Assembly (NCBI GenBank): GCA_007695045.1
Contig: REEP01000043.1
Location: 1 to 43,484 of the forward strand
Reading direction: 5' to 3'
Source of the DNA: Rhodospirillales bacterium
GTDB taxonomy: Bacteria > Pseudomonadota > Alphaproteobacteria > Rhodospirillales > Defluviicoccaceae
Length of the DNA: 43,484 bases
In this document: positions 1-9,357 of the stretch, piece after piece
Layout of the letters: every line of letters starts with the position of its first letter
Position numbering within the stretch: position 1 is the first letter of the stretch
The notes under the pieces: generated by a model
Databases searched by the model: none
Told to the model about the DNA's origin: nothing
Seen by the model: only the letters and a program-made list of their open reading frames with translations
Made by a program: the position numbers and the translations under genes

Positions 1-50
1 CCGGAATCGCGCGCTCTCTCACGAACCCTCACCCTCCCATCCGGCCTCCG

Positions 51-138
51 GCCGGACGGGCCCCTCCCTCTCCCGCTCCGCGGGCGAGGGGGTTGCGGCC
101 GGACGGGCCCCTCCCTCTCCCGCTCCGCGGGCGAGGGG
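51..138. repeat. Two identical 41-bp GC-rich repeat units (palindrome-containing)
   Basis: Positions 51-91 and 98-138 are identical over 41 bp, with a 47-bp period. Each contains an imperfect hairpin whose arms are CTCTCCCGC and GCGGGCGAG around TCC, with one mismatch. A related CCCTCACCCTCCC tract lies just before them (about 26-38). A third copy of the core lies at 578-598 on the other side of the small nuclease gene. This looks like an intergenic REP-like family, not protein-coding DNA. The repeat unit runs right up to the stop codon of the nuclease gene. Confidence 0.75.
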
Positions 139-498
139 TCAGGGCGGGGGCGGGGCGGCCAGATGGGCGCGGATCGTCTCCACCACGCCTTCCGTGTTGG
201 CGAGCACATCGTTGTTCCAGAAACGCAACACCGTGAACCCGTGCCGGCGCAGTGCCGCGGTGCGCCGGGCATCCTCGGTGCCGCCGTGCTGACCGCCGTC
301 CACCTCCACCACCAGTTTCGCCTCCACACAGGCGAAGTCGGCGACAAAGCCGCCAATGGGATGCTGGCGCCGGAACTTGTGGCCGTCCAGGCCACGGTTA
401 CGCAAATACCGCCACAGCCTCCGTTCCGCAGCGGTGCCGTCCCGGCGCAGGCGGCGCGCCAGAGGCACCGGGTCCGATGGCAACGACGACTTCGACAT
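139..498 (-). CDS. DUF559 domain protein, PD-(D/E)XK-type nuclease fold (VSR-like)
   Basis: This is a 119-residue protein. The ATG at 496-498 gives the start MSKSSLPSDPV, which is usual for DUF559 proteins; the frame is open further upstream, but that part reads like low-complexity non-coding DNA. Family features are RLRRDGTAAERRLWRYLRNRGL, then KFRRQHPIGGFVADFAC, then KLVVEVDGGQH. The D of VADF and the E-x-D of VEVDG fit the catalytic core of a PD-(D/E)XK nuclease related to very-short-patch repair endonucleases. The family is widespread and its physiological role is poorly defined. No methyltransferase or other restriction partner is present. The gene stands alone between palindromic repeats, which is its most notable feature. 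Confidence 0.85.
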   Translation of the reverse strand: MSKSSLPSDPVPLARRLRRDGTAAERRLWRYLRNRGLDGHKFRRQHPIGGFVADFACVEAKLVVEVDGGQHGGTEDARRTAALRRHGFTVLRFWNNDVLANTEGVVETIRAHLAAPPPP

Positions 499-577
499 GG
501 GCTCCAAGCCTATTGCCGGGCATGCCGCGTGATCCAGGGGTTTGTGTGCGGCACGGGCCAGGGTATCGCCGGCGGGG

Positions 578-598
578 CTCTCCCGCTCCGCGGGAGAG
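578..598. repeat. Perfect 9-bp palindrome, third copy of the repeat core
   Basis: Arms CTCTCCCGC (578-586) and GCGGGAGAG (590-598) pair perfectly around a TCC loop. The following GGGGTGTGGGGAGGG (599-613) is the inverted counterpart of the CCCTCACCCTCCC tract at the left repeats. The repeat therefore flanks the nuclease gene in the opposite orientation. It lies about 60 bp before the start of the 5-oxoprolinase gene, so it could also affect transcription there. Confidence 0.7.
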
Positions 599-661
599 GG
601 GGTGTGGGGAGGGATTGCTTGTTGGTGACCCGGAGCGACCTGCGGCCTATATCTGTCGGCC

Positions 662-3600
662 ATGGGCCGAGGCTGGCAGTTCTGGATCGATCGGGGCGGG
701 ACGTTCACCGACGTCGTGGGGCGGGCGCCGGATGGTGCCATCGTCGCCCGCAAGCTGCTTTCCGAGGACCCGGCGCATTACCGGGATGCCGCCATCCAGG
801 GCATCCGTGACGTCCTTGGGCTCGCGGCCGACACGCCAATTCCGGCGGAACGGATCGACGCGGTGAAGATGGGGACCACCGTCGCCACCAATGCGCTGCT
901 GGAGCGCAAGGGCGACCGCACCGTGCTCGCCATCACGCGCGGGTTCGCCGACGCCCTCCGCATCGGCTACCAGAACCGGCCGCGGCTGTTCGACCGCCAC
1001 ATCGTGCTGCCGGAGCTCCTGTACGAGCGGGTGGTGGAGATCGACGAACGGCTGGACGCGCACGGCACTGTGCGCCGGCCGCTGGACGAGGACGCCGCCG
1101 CCGCGGTGCTGGGGGAGGCTTATGCCGACGGCATCCGCTCCGTGGCGATCGTGCTGATGCACGGCTACCGCCACGCCGAGCACGAAAGGCGGGTGGCCGC
1201 GATCGCCGAGGATATCGGTTTCACCCGGATTTCCGCCTCTCACGCCGTCAGCCCGCTGATGAAGCTGGTCTCGCGCGGCGACACCACCGTGGTCGACGCC
1301 TACCTGACGCCGATCCTCCGCCGCTACGTGGACGAGGTGGCCGGGGAACTCGGCGATGTCCGGCTCATGTTCATGCAGTCCAACGGCGGGCTCACCGACG
1401 CCACCCTGTTCCAGGGCAAGGACAGCATCCTGTCGGGCCCGGCCGGCGGCGTGGTGGGGATGGTGCGGACGGCGGAGATGGCCGGGTTCCGCCGGGTGAT
1501 CGGCTTCGACATGGGCGGCACGTCCACCGACGTCGCTCACTTTGACGGCGAGTACGAGCGCACGTTCGAAAGCCAGGTTGCCGGCGTGCGCATGCGGGCG
1601 CCGATGATGAACATCCACACGGTGGCGGCGGGCGGCGGCTCCATCCTGCATTTCGATGGGGCCCGCTTCCGGGTGGGGCCGGATTCCGCCGGTGCCGATC
1701 CCGGCCCGGCCTGCTATCGCCGCGGCGGGCCGCTCACCGTCACCGACTGCAACGTGATGCTGGGCCGGATCCAGCCGCGGTTCTTCCCTGCGGTATTCGG
1801 CCCCGGCGCCGATCAGCCGCTGGACGCCGCGGTGGTGCGGCGGGCGTTCCGCGAGCTCGCCGATCGGATCACCGCCGCCGGCGCCGGCGAGCGCACGCCG
1901 GAACAGGTGGCGGAAGGGTTCCTCCGCATCGCCATCGACAACATGGCCAACGCCATCAAGCAGATTTCGGTACAGCAGGGCCACGACGTCACCCGCTACC
2001 TGCTCAACGGCTTCGGCGGTGCCGCCGGCCAGCACGTTTGCCAGGTGGCCGATGCGCTGGGCATGACCCGGGTGCTGATCCACCCGTTGGCCGGTGTGCT
2101 GTCGGCGTACGGCATGGGGCTCGCCGAGGTCCGCGCCATGCGGGAGGAGGCGGTGGAGGCGGCCCTGGACGAGGCCCTGGTGGACCGTGTCGAACCCCGG
2201 CTGGGCGAACTCGGGGCGGACGCGGCGGCGGAGATCGCCGGGCAGGGCATCGAGGCGGCTCGCATCACCGTGCTGGGCCGTGCCCACCTGCGCTACCAGG
2301 GCACCGATACGCCGCTGATCGTGCCCTGGGATCACGCGGCAACGATGACCGACGCGTTCGAGGTCGAGCACGCCGGCCGCTTCGGTTTCGTCATGGACGG
2401 TCGGGCACTGGTGCTGGAGGCCGTCTCGGTGGAGGCGGTGGGGCAGACCGATGGCGCGGCCGAGCCGGAGGTGGCGGTCGAGCCCGGCCGCCCGGCACCG
2501 GAGCCGGCGGAGCGGGTGGAAGCCTGGTTCGACGGGCGCCCGATGCGGGTGCCGGTCCACCGCCGGGATGCGCTCGGCCCGGGGGATGCGGTGGCCGGCC
2601 CCGCGATCATCGCCGAGGCCAATGCCACCACCGTGCTGGAGCCGGGCTGGCAGGCGGAGGTGACCGGCCGCCACCACCTGATGCTGACCCGGACGGCCCC
2701 CCGGCCCGAGCGGACCGCCGTCGGCACCCGGGCCGACCCGGTGATGCTGGAGGTGTTCAACAACCTGTTCATGTCCATCGCAACCCAGATGGGCGCGGTG
2801 CTGGCCAACACCGCCCATTCGGTGAACATCAAGGAACGGCTGGATTTCTCCTGTGCGGTGTTCAGCGCCGACGGCCGCCTGGTGGCCAATGCGCCGCACG
2901 TGCCGGTGCACCTCGGCTCCATGGGCGAAAGTGTGGGGGCGGTGATCCGCGCCCGGGGCGACCGCATGAGCCCGGGCGACGTGTTCATGCTCAACGCCCC
3001 CTACAACGGCGGCACCCACCTGCCGGACATCACCGTGGTGACCCCGGTGTTCGACCAGGCGGGCGAGCGGTTGCTGTTCTTCGTGGGCTCCCGCGGCCAC
3101 CACGCCGATATCGGCGGCATCACCCCGGGCTCCATGCCGCCGCACAGCACGTCAGTGGAGGAGGAGGGGGTCCTGATCGACGACGTGTTGCTGGTGAGCC
3201 GCGGCCGGATGCAGGAAGACGCGGTGCGGGCATTGCTGGCCAGCGGACCGTGGCCCGCCCGCAACCCGGACCAGAACCTGGCCGACCTGCGCGCCCAGAT
3301 CGCCGCCAACGAGAAGGGGGTGCAGGAGTTGCGGAAGATGGTGGCGGAGTTCGGCCTGGATGTGGTGACGGCCTACATGGGGCACGTCCAGGACAATGCC
3401 GAGGAATCGGTACGCCGGGTGCTGGACGTGCTGACCCCGGGTGCATTCGCGTATGAGATGGACGACGGTGGCGTCATTCGTGTGGCCATCGGCATCGACA
3501 AGCAGGCACGCACGGCGACGCTGGATTTCACCGGCACCTCCGATCAGCGCCCGAACAATTTCAACGCGCCCTTGGCGGTGTGCCGGGCGGCGGTGCTGTA

Positions 3601-4261
3601 CGTGTTCCGCACCCTGGTGGAGGACGACATCCCGCTCAACGACGGCTGCCTCAAGCCGCTGAAGCTGATCGTGCCGGAAGGATGCATGCTGCGGCCGCGC
3701 CATCCGGCGGCGGTGGTCGCCGGCAATGTGGAAACGTCGCAATGCGTCGCCGATGCGCTGTATGGCGCGCTCGGGGTCATGGCGGCCTCGCAGGGCACCA
3801 TGAACAACTTCACCTTCGGCAACCAGCGGTTCCAGTATTACGAAACCATCTGCGGCGGCTCCGGTGCCGGCGAGGGCTTCCACGGCACCGATGCGGTGCA
3901 CACCCACATGACCAACTCCCGCCTGACCGATCCGGAGGTGCTGGAGTGGCGGTTCCCGGTGCTGGTCGAGGCCTTTGCCATCCGCCGGGACAGCGGCGGG
4001 GCGGGGCGCTGGCACGGCGGCAACGGCGCCGTCCGCCGCATCCGCTTCCTGGAAGCGGCGACGGCGGCGATCCTCTCCGGTCATCGCCGCGTGCCGCCGT
4101 TCGGCATGGCCGGCGGCGAGCCCGGTGCTACCGGGCGCAACGGCATCGAGCGGGCCGACGGCCGCATCGAGACGCTCGACGGCACCGACCGGGCGGACGT
4201 AGCCGCCGGGGATGTGTTCGTGATCGAAACGCCGGGCGGTGGCGGCTTCGGATTGCCCTGA
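662..4261 (+). CDS. 5-oxoprolinase, fused HyuA-HyuB (hydantoinase/oxoprolinase family)
   Basis: This 1199-residue protein has the length of eukaryotic-type 5-oxoprolinase, in which both subunits are fused. The N-terminal HyuA half (about 1-680) has the ATPase-like [11 protein letters not shown] motif near residue 10, [16 protein letters not shown], and a second phosphate loop [16 protein letters not shown]. The HyuB half starts near residue 692 ([20 protein letters not shown]) and includes [17 protein letters not shown] and the C-terminal [15 protein letters not shown]. The family hydrolyses 5-oxo-L-proline to glutamate with ATP in the cytosol (gamma-glutamyl cycle); some relatives act on hydantoins or acetone, so the exact substrate is inferred. 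It starts at an ATG with a weak ribosome-binding site. It is probably monocistronic, as the next gene follows after 150 bp with its own candidate promoter. Confidence 0.92.
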   Translation: MGRGWQFWIDRGGTFTDVVGRAPDGAIVARKLLSEDPAHYRDAAIQGIRDVLGLAADTPIPAERIDAVKMGTTVATNALLERKGDRTVLAITRGFADALRIGYQNRPRLFDRHIVLPELLYERVVEIDERLDAHGTVRRPLDEDAAAAVLGEAYADGIRSVAIVLMHGYRHAEHERRVAAIAEDIGFTRISASHAVSPLMKLVSRGDTTVVDAYLTPILRRYVDEVAGELGDVRLMFMQSNGGLTDATLFQGKDSILSGPAGGVVGMVRTAEMAGFRRVIGFDMGGTSTDVAHFDGEYERTFESQVAGVRMRAPMMNIHTVAAGGGSILHFDGARFRVGPDSAGADPGPACYRRGGPLTVTDCNVMLGRIQPRFFPAVFGPGADQPLDAAVVRRAFRELADRITAAGAGERTPEQVAEGFLRIAIDNMANAIKQISVQQGHDVTRYLLNGFGGAAGQHVCQVADALGMTRVLIHPLAGVLSAYGMGLAEVRAMREEAVEAALDEALVDRVEPRLGELGADAAAEIAGQGIEAARITVLGRAHLRYQGTDTPLIVPWDHAATMTDAFEVEHAGRFGFVMDGRALVLEAVSVEAVGQTDGAAEPEVAVEPGRPAPEPAERVEAWFDGRPMRVPVHRRDALGPGDAVAGPAIIAEANATTVLEPGWQAEVTGRHHLMLTRTAPRPERTAVGTRADPVMLEVFNNLFMSIATQMGAVLANTAHSVNIKERLDFSCAVFSADGRLVANAPHVPVHLGSMGESVGAVIRARGDRMSPGDVFMLNAPYNGGTHLPDITVVTPVFDQAGERLLFFVGSRGHHADIGGITPGSMPPHSTSVEEEGVLIDDVLLVSRGRMQEDAVRALLASGPWPARNPDQNLADLRAQIAANEKGVQELRKMVAEFGLDVVTAYMGHVQDNAEESVRRVLDVLTPGAFAYEMDDGGVIRVAIGIDKQARTATLDFTGTSDQRPNNFNAPLAVCRAAVLYVFRTLVEDDIPLNDGCLKPLKLIVPEGCMLRPRHPAAVVAGNVETSQCVADALYGALGVMAASQGTMNNFTFGNQRFQYYETICGGSGAGEGFHGTDAVHTHMTNSRLTDPEVLEWRFPVLVEAFAIRRDSGGAGRWHGGNGAVRRIRFLEAATAAILSGHRRVPPFGMAGGEPGATGRNGIERADGRIETLDGTDRADVAAGDVFVIETPGGGGFGLP

Positions 4262-4306
4262 TGTCGCCTTAATTGTGCCGATAGAGCTTCCGCCGATGCC
4301 TCGGCT

Positions 4307-4333
4307 TTGACCCGGCACAGACAGCAGTATAAA
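4307..4333 (+). promoter_or_regulatory. Candidate sigma-70 promoter for the TolC-like gene
   Basis: TTGACC (4307-4312) and TATAAA (4328-4333) are separated by 15 bp, slightly shorter than ideal. They lie in an AT-richer patch within otherwise GC-rich DNA, about 75 bp before the start of the outer-membrane protein gene. This is motif-based only. Confidence 0.45.
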
Positions 4334-4410
4334 GTTTTATCCAGACCCAATCGGGGCTTGCCTCGTAGTCAAGCACCTTGAGCCCGTGGGGGTGGGGGAA
4401 TGGCGTGAGC

Positions 4411-5715
4411 ATGTTCCTGCGCGCCGGGATTCTGGCGCTGTGCGGGCTTGTCATCGCCGGGGCATCGCCCGGATTGACGCAGCCGCTTGAACCGGAATTG
4501 CAGCACCTGCTGGCCGAGCACCCGCAGATCCGGGCCAGACAGTCCGAACTGGTTTCAGCCGAGCGGGAAGTGGAGCGGGCTTTCGCCGGCTATCTGCCGC
4601 GGGTCGACGCCAGCGGCAGCGTGGGTCCCACGCACACCCAGACGGACGTGCGGGAATTGGCCGGCATCGGGCCCTTCGAAGAGGTCTCGCAGACGGCGCG
4701 ACTCACCGTCACCCAGAACGTGTTCGACGGGTTCGAGACACCGGCGCGGGTGAAGGTCGCGCGCCTCAATGCCGACATCGCCCGCACGGCCCTGGAAGGG
4801 ACGCGCCAGGGGATCCTGTTCGACGGCATTGCCGCGTATGTCGACGTCCTGCGTCAGGAACAACTCGTGGCGATTGCCCGGCTGAGCGAGGAGTCGATCC
4901 GCCGCCAAGCGGAACTGGAAGACGAACGGGTGATCCGCGGCGCCGGCATTGCCGTCGACGTGCTCCAGGCCAAGGCGCGGCTGCAGATCGCCGTGGAACG
5001 CCGCGTGGCGCTGGAGGGCGCGCTGCAGAATGCGATCACCCGGTACATCCAGGTGTTCGGCCATCCCCCCGTGGTGGCGGCAATGAGCGATCCGAGCTTT
5101 CCCGCCGGCGTGCTGCCCGATTCCCTTCACCTCGCGCTGACGATCGCCGAAGCCGAGAGCCCCGCCATCATCAGCAGCGTCCTCACCATGCAGGTGGCAT
5201 CGGAGCGACGTCGGCTGGCGCGTGCCGGCTACTACCCGCGACTGGAAGTGGTGGGCTCGGCCCGGGTGGAGCAGGATTTCGATCTGTTACCGGGAACGCG
5301 CCGGGACCTGTCCGTCATGCTTCAGGCAACCTGGACCCTGTTCAACGGCTTCGCCACCCGGGCCGGGGTCGCCCAAGCGGCCGCCGACTTCGAGGCCAGC
5401 CGGAACAATCACGACTTCGTAATGCGCAACGTCGCCGAGTCCACGCGCCTTGCCTGGCAACAATACCTGACCCAGCGTCAGCGCGTGGACCTTCTGGACA
5501 ATGCGGTTGCCATCGCTGCTGAGGCATTCGATGCCCGCCGGAGGCTGCGGGAAGCCGGGCGGGACACGGTGATCGACGTGCTGATCGCCGAGGACGAGGT
5601 GAACAACGCGCGCATCAACCTCACCGACGCCAAATATCAGGCCGAGATCGCTGCCTACCAGATCCTGCTCGCGCTGGGCCGCCTGGATGGCAGGATCCTG
5701 GCGGACGCCGACTGA
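4411..5715 (+). CDS. TolC-family outer membrane protein (type I secretion/efflux channel)
   Basis: This is a protein of about 434 residues with an N-terminal signal peptide (MFLRAGILALCGLVIAGASPG). The ATG at 4411 was chosen because it begins that signal peptide; an in-frame GTG at 4405 sits closer to the GGGGGAA ribosome-binding tract and is the alternative. Typical TolC repeats are present: HPQIRARQSELVSAEREV, VTQNVFDGFET in the first half, and the matching WTLFNGFATRAGVAQA in the second half. Long Ala/Arg/Glu helices of the periplasmic barrel and an INLTDAKYQAEIAAYQILLALG end complete the fold. The family forms trimeric outer-membrane channels that work with an ABC or RND inner-membrane pump and an adaptor. 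Neither partner is adjacent, so the exported substrate cannot be named. Confidence 0.92.
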   Translation: MFLRAGILALCGLVIAGASPGLTQPLEPELQHLLAEHPQIRARQSELVSAEREVERAFAGYLPRVDASGSVGPTHTQTDVRELAGIGPFEEVSQTARLTVTQNVFDGFETPARVKVARLNADIARTALEGTRQGILFDGIAAYVDVLRQEQLVAIARLSEESIRRQAELEDERVIRGAGIAVDVLQAKARLQIAVERRVALEGALQNAITRYIQVFGHPPVVAAMSDPSFPAGVLPDSLHLALTIAEAESPAIISSVLTMQVASERRRLARAGYYPRLEVVGSARVEQDFDLLPGTRRDLSVMLQATWTLFNGFATRAGVAQAAADFEASRNNHDFVMRNVAESTRLAWQQYLTQRQRVDLLDNAVAIAAEAFDARRRLREAGRDTVIDVLIAEDEVNNARINLTDAKYQAEIAAYQILLALGRLDGRILADAD

Positions 5716-5748
5716 CCGCCCACGTGAGGCTCATCTCCGCCGTCAAGC

Positions 5749-5765
5749 GCGAGGCGACGCCTCGC
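5749..5765. terminator. Hairpin between convergent genes, likely bidirectional terminator
   Basis: A perfect 7-bp stem (GCGAGGC 5749-5755, GCCTCGC 5759-5765) with a 3-nt loop is followed on the plus strand by CGTTGTTG. It lies in the 72-bp gap between the TolC-like gene (plus) and the PepSY-like gene (minus), whose 3' ends face each other. The T-tract is weak, so termination efficiency is uncertain. Confidence 0.5.
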
Positions 5766-5787
5766 CGTTGTTGCGGAATGCCCCGCT

Positions 5788-6180
5788 TCACCGAGCATGC
5801 TTGGTCTGCACCACATCGGGGTCGGGATCGTCCCGGCCGGGTGGCCGGTCGGCCGGTCGGCTGGTGGCGGCCTTGACGTAGATTGTCTTGGGGCGACCGT
5901 CCGAATCGCGGACCACCACGGCGAACCCGCCGGCGGCTTGCTCGATCTCGAGGATATCAACGTAGCCCCGTTGCTGAACCCGGTCGATGACCGCCCGCGT
6001 ATCGAGAGGGGGCGCGGCGGAAGCGAATGTCGTCCCGGCGGACGGGTCGGCTGCGGCCATCCGATCCGTCACGGCGCTGCCGGCGCGCTGGAGGACCTCG
6101 GGGCCGGCTATCATCACGCCGCCGGCAACGGCGCTTCCGATAACCAGACCGGCAGCAATGAGGTTCGGAGATTGTGTCAT
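5788..6180 (-). CDS. Small membrane-anchored or exported protein with a PepSY-like domain
   Basis: This 130-residue protein starts at the ATG of 6178-6180. An upstream TTG in the same frame (6201) would add seven residues. Residues about 5-25 (NLIAAGLVIGSAVAGGVMIAG) form a signal peptide or membrane anchor. A linker follows, then a small domain near residues 65-105 reading VIDRVQQRGYVDILEIEQAAGGFAV, then VRDSDGRPKTIYVK. This resembles the PepSY_2-type fold of periplasmic proteins. The C-terminus is a charged, Pro/Arg/Asp-rich tail. The gene is divergent from glnD, and the 344-bp gap between them must carry the promoters of both. Function is unknown; the PepSY assignment is by pattern and tentative. 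Confidence 0.65.
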   Translation of the reverse strand: MTQSPNLIAAGLVIGSAVAGGVMIAGPEVLQRAGSAVTDRMAAADPSAGTTFASAAPPLDTRAVIDRVQQRGYVDILEIEQAAGGFAVVVRDSDGRPKTIYVKAATSRPADRPPGRDDPDPDVVQTKHAR

Positions 6181-6524
6181 GATCCGTGCTATCGTACCCA
6201 AGCGTGTTGACCATGCCGGCAGGATGGCGCCGAGTGCCTCATTAAGACACGAGTAACGTGCTTGTCCATAGGGAATATCCTCTATGGGTTGCGTTCGGCC
6301 ACACCAGTCGTGAGACGGAATCGCTGTGCAGCGTTCGCCGGAGCCGCTGGGAAGGGGGACTGGCCGTTGCCAGCCTGTGGTCGACCCTTGACAACCGGAG
6401 CCGATCCGCCGACGTGCCTGCGGTCGGGATGGCCGGCGGCGGTATCGACGCGGATGCGGCTATTGCGTCACTTGTCCGGCCGGGCTCACGTGGCCTGTTG
6501 CAGAGGGTGAGCCGAGGAGGTTCG
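6181..6524. other. Intergenic region between the PepSY-like gene and glnD
   Basis: This 344-bp stretch lies between divergent genes. The glnD frame is open back to 6258, but codons there encode no conserved GlnD sequence. A TTGACA hexamer at 6388-6393 has no clear -10 partner. The AT-richer patch near 6255-6290 (around AATATCCTCTATGG) may hold a promoter. I see no RNA gene or confident regulatory site here. Confidence 0.5.
6514..6520 (+). promoter_or_regulatory. Shine-Dalgarno sequence fixing the glnD start
   Basis: GAGGAGG at 6514-6520 lies 4 bp before the ATG at 6525. It supports the start MYRVKNPRQIID over any start in the 267-bp open extension upstream. Confidence 0.75.
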
Positions 6525-9305
6525 ATGTATCGAGTGAAGAATCCGCGCCAGATCATTGATCGTCGCGCGCTGGTCGGGGAACTGCACGAGCAGATCGCAT
6601 TGTCTGGATACTCGGCGAAAACGCGCGGCCTGTTCCTGCAGATTTTCAAGGCGGCACTGTATCGTGGTGTCGGCGAGATCCGTCGGCGCTTCGAAGAGGA
6701 ACGCATCAACGGCGCCGAAGTGGTGCATTCGGATTCGTGCCTGGTCGATCAACTGATCCGAACCCTGTTCGATTTCGCGTCCACCCACGCCTATCCCAAG
6801 GCCGACGGTGCGGACGTCGCCGTGGTGGCGACCGGTGGTTATGGCCGCGACGAACTGTCGCCCTTTTCGGACATCGATCTGATGTTTCTGATACCCGACA
6901 ACAGCAAGTCCGGTCGCGCCGATATCATCGAGTTCGCGCTCTACATGCTATGGGACATGGGCCTCAAGGTCGGCCACGCCACACGGACCGTGGACGACTG
7001 CGTCAAGCTCGCCCGTGACGACCTGACGATCCGCACCAGCCTCCTCGAGGCCCGGTGGCTGTGGGGCAATCAGGCACTGTATGACCAGTTCGAGCGGCGT
7101 TTCGAGAGCGATGTGATCGCCGGCACCGGCACGACTTTCGTCGAGTCGAAGCTGGCCGAACGGGATGCCCGGCACGCCCGGATGGGGGATTCGCGCTACG
7201 TTCTGGAACCCCACATCAAGGAAGGAAAAGGCGGCCTTCGCGATCTGCAGACCCTGTTCTGGATCGCCAAGTACCTTTATCGGGTCAGGGACATGGACGA
7301 ACTCGTGGACCGCGGCGTGTTCACCCAGGCCGACGCACGCCACTTTCGCCAGACCCAGGAGTTCCTGTGGACGGTGCGCTGTCAGTTGCACTACGTCACC
7401 GGGCGGCCGGAGGAGCGGTTGACGTTCGACGTGCAGGGAATCATTGCCGATCGCCTCGGCTATCGCGATCGCCCGGGAGGCCGGGGCGTCGAGCGCTTCA
7501 TGAAGCACTATTTCCTGATCACCAAAGCCGTCGGGGATCTGACGCGGGTGCTGTGCGCGGTTCTGGAGGAAGACCACCGGAAGTCGCGCAAGCGCCTGCG
7601 ACTGCCGTCGCTGGCCTCGCTTCGGCGGGTGCCGCCAGGGTTCAAGATGGACGGCAGCCGGCTGAATGTAACCGGGCCGGACGTCTTCGCCGAAGACCCG
7701 GTCCGGCTCTTGCGACTGTTCCGGGAAGCGCAGCGGTTGGGCGTCGATATTCACCCCCACGCACTTCGGCTGGTGCACCAGAATCTGCGGCTGATCGACA
7801 GCGGCGTGCGCAACGACCCCGAGGCCAACAACCTGTTCATGACCATGCTGACGCACGGGGCCGGAAGCGAAGCGACGCTCCGACGGTTGAACGAAGCCGG
7901 GGTGTTCGGTCGTTTCATCCCGGACTTCGGCCGGGTGGTGGCGCAGATGCAGTATGACATGTATCACATCCACACTGTGGATGAGCACACCATCCAGGCC
8001 ATCGGCATCCTGCACAAGATCGAAGCCGGTGAACTGGCCGAACGGTACCCTACTGCCAGCCGGATCATCGGCGACATCCGTTCCCGCCGCGCGCTGTACC
8101 TGGCAACCCTGCTGCACGACGTGGGCAAGGGACGCGGCGGCGATCACTCCGAAATCGGCGCCGGTCTCGCCGAGCAACTGGCTCGGCGCTTGGGACTGGA
8201 CGCTTGGGAGACGGAGAGCGTGGTGTGGCTGGTGCGGTATCACCTGCTGATGAGCCGCACCGCGTTCAAGCGCGACATCGACAACATCAAGACCGTCACC
8301 GATTTCGTCGAGGTCGTCCAGTCGCCGGAACGATTGCGCATGCTGCTGGTGCTGACCGGAGTGGACATCGATGCGGTCGGCCCCGGCATCTGGAACGCCT
8401 GGAAGGAAGGGCTTCTGAGCGAACTCTACTACCGGGCGATGGAAGAGATCGAGATGACGGGCGGACAGCCATCTGAACGCCGCAGCCAAAGAGTTGCCAA
8501 GGCCAAGGCGCGGCTGAAAGAAAAGATGAGCGACTGGGACGAAGCCTTGTTGGAGACGTATATTGCCCGCGGCTATTCTGACTACTGGTTGGCATTCGAT
8601 GCCGAGGCTCACGCCTATCATTTCCATTTGATGCAGGAGGCCGAAGCAGCGGGCCAGTCACTCTGGATCCAGACCCGGCCTTCGCCCAACCGCGACGTGA
8701 CTGAACTCACCGTCTATGCTCCGGACCACCCTGGCCTGTTTGCACGCATGGCCGGCGCCATGGCTTTGAGCGGCGCCAATATCGTCGGTGCAAAGATCAT
8801 CACGCTGGCCAACAGCATGGCGCTCGATACGTTTCACATCCAGGATGCGACCGGAGCCGCCTTCGACCAGCCGGAACGGCTGGACCGGCTTCGCGCACGA
8901 CTGGACAAGGCGATATCCGGCCAGATGTACCCCGGACGTGAACTGGCAGCGATCCGCTCCACGGCACCCCCCAGCCGGATGGGCGTGTTCACCGTCCCGC
9001 CGGCCGTGATCCTGGACAACAAGGCCAGCGTGACGCACACGGTCATTGAGGTGAACGGCCGGGATCGGCAGGGATTTCTCTACGATGTGACCTCCACGCT
9101 CACCGACCTGGGGCTGCAGATTTTCAGCGCGCACATTTCTACCTATGGGGAACGGGTGGTGGACGTTTTTTACGTCAAGGACGTGTTCGGCCTGAAGATC
9201 GACGACCGGTCGAGACTTCGTCGGATCGAGCGACGGTTGCTGAAGGCGGTGGCACCACCGGACGACAAGAGGGGCGCCACCAAGCCCAAGGTGGCGGCGG
9301 AATAG
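6525..9305 (+). CDS. glnD: Bifunctional uridylyltransferase / uridylyl-removing enzyme (PII sensor)
   Basis: This 926-residue protein has the normal GlnD length. GlnD uridylylates PII proteins (GlnB/GlnK) when glutamine is low and removes the UMP when glutamine is high, so it is the primary nitrogen sensor. The nucleotidyltransferase motif GGYGRDELSPFSDIDLMFL starts near residue 103. The GlnD-specific linker helices follow (EPHIKEGKGGLRDLQTLFWIAKYL). The HD hydrolase motif HDVGKGRGGDHSE begins near residue 531. Two ACT domains that bind glutamine lie near residues 734 (HPGLFARMAGAMALSGANIVG) and 845 (RDRQGFLYDVTSTLTDLGLQI). All catalytic motifs are intact. The downstream genes murJ and trpS are on the same strand, an order I associate with Rhodospirillales. 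Confidence 0.97.
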   Translation: MYRVKNPRQIIDRRALVGELHEQIALSGYSAKTRGLFLQIFKAALYRGVGEIRRRFEEERINGAEVVHSDSCLVDQLIRTLFDFASTHAYPKADGADVAVVATGGYGRDELSPFSDIDLMFLIPDNSKSGRADIIEFALYMLWDMGLKVGHATRTVDDCVKLARDDLTIRTSLLEARWLWGNQALYDQFERRFESDVIAGTGTTFVESKLAERDARHARMGDSRYVLEPHIKEGKGGLRDLQTLFWIAKYLYRVRDMDELVDRGVFTQADARHFRQTQEFLWTVRCQLHYVTGRPEERLTFDVQGIIADRLGYRDRPGGRGVERFMKHYFLITKAVGDLTRVLCAVLEEDHRKSRKRLRLPSLASLRRVPPGFKMDGSRLNVTGPDVFAEDPVRLLRLFREAQRLGVDIHPHALRLVHQNLRLIDSGVRNDPEANNLFMTMLTHGAGSEATLRRLNEAGVFGRFIPDFGRVVAQMQYDMYHIHTVDEHTIQAIGILHKIEAGELAERYPTASRIIGDIRSRRALYLATLLHDVGKGRGGDHSEIGAGLAEQLARRLGLDAWETESVVWLVRYHLLMSRTAFKRDIDNIKTVTDFVEVVQSPERLRMLLVLTGVDIDAVGPGIWNAWKEGLLSELYYRAMEEIEMTGGQPSERRSQRVAKAKARLKEKMSDWDEALLETYIARGYSDYWLAFDAEAHAYHFHLMQEAEAAGQSLWIQTRPSPNRDVTELTVYAPDHPGLFARMAGAMALSGANIVGAKIITLANSMALDTFHIQDATGAAFDQPERLDRLRARLDKAISGQMYPGRELAAIRSTAPPSRMGVFTVPPAVILDNKASVTHTVIEVNGRDRQGFLYDVTSTLTDLGLQIFSAHISTYGERVVDVFYVKDVFGLKIDDRSRLRRIERRLLKAVAPPDDKRGATKPKVAAE

Positions 9306-9357
9306 GCGACGCCATCATGAGCGGGCGGATGCCGGTTCGTGCGGAACGGGACCGGCC

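Noticed and set aside
1-138. CRISPR-like reading of the two 41-bp repeats
   Set aside because: Only two adjacent copies with a 6-bp separation, internal palindromes and no cas genes; this is an intergenic repeat, not an array.
647-3145. An 832-codon open frame antisense to the 5-oxoprolinase gene
   Set aside because: Composition is His/Arg/Gly/Ala-rich with no domain pattern; it is the usual open antisense frame of a GC-rich gene, and the plus-strand protein is clearly conserved.
6948-8627. A 559-codon open frame antisense to glnD
   Set aside because: No recognisable motif and it is fully inside glnD; a shadow of high-GC third-position bias.
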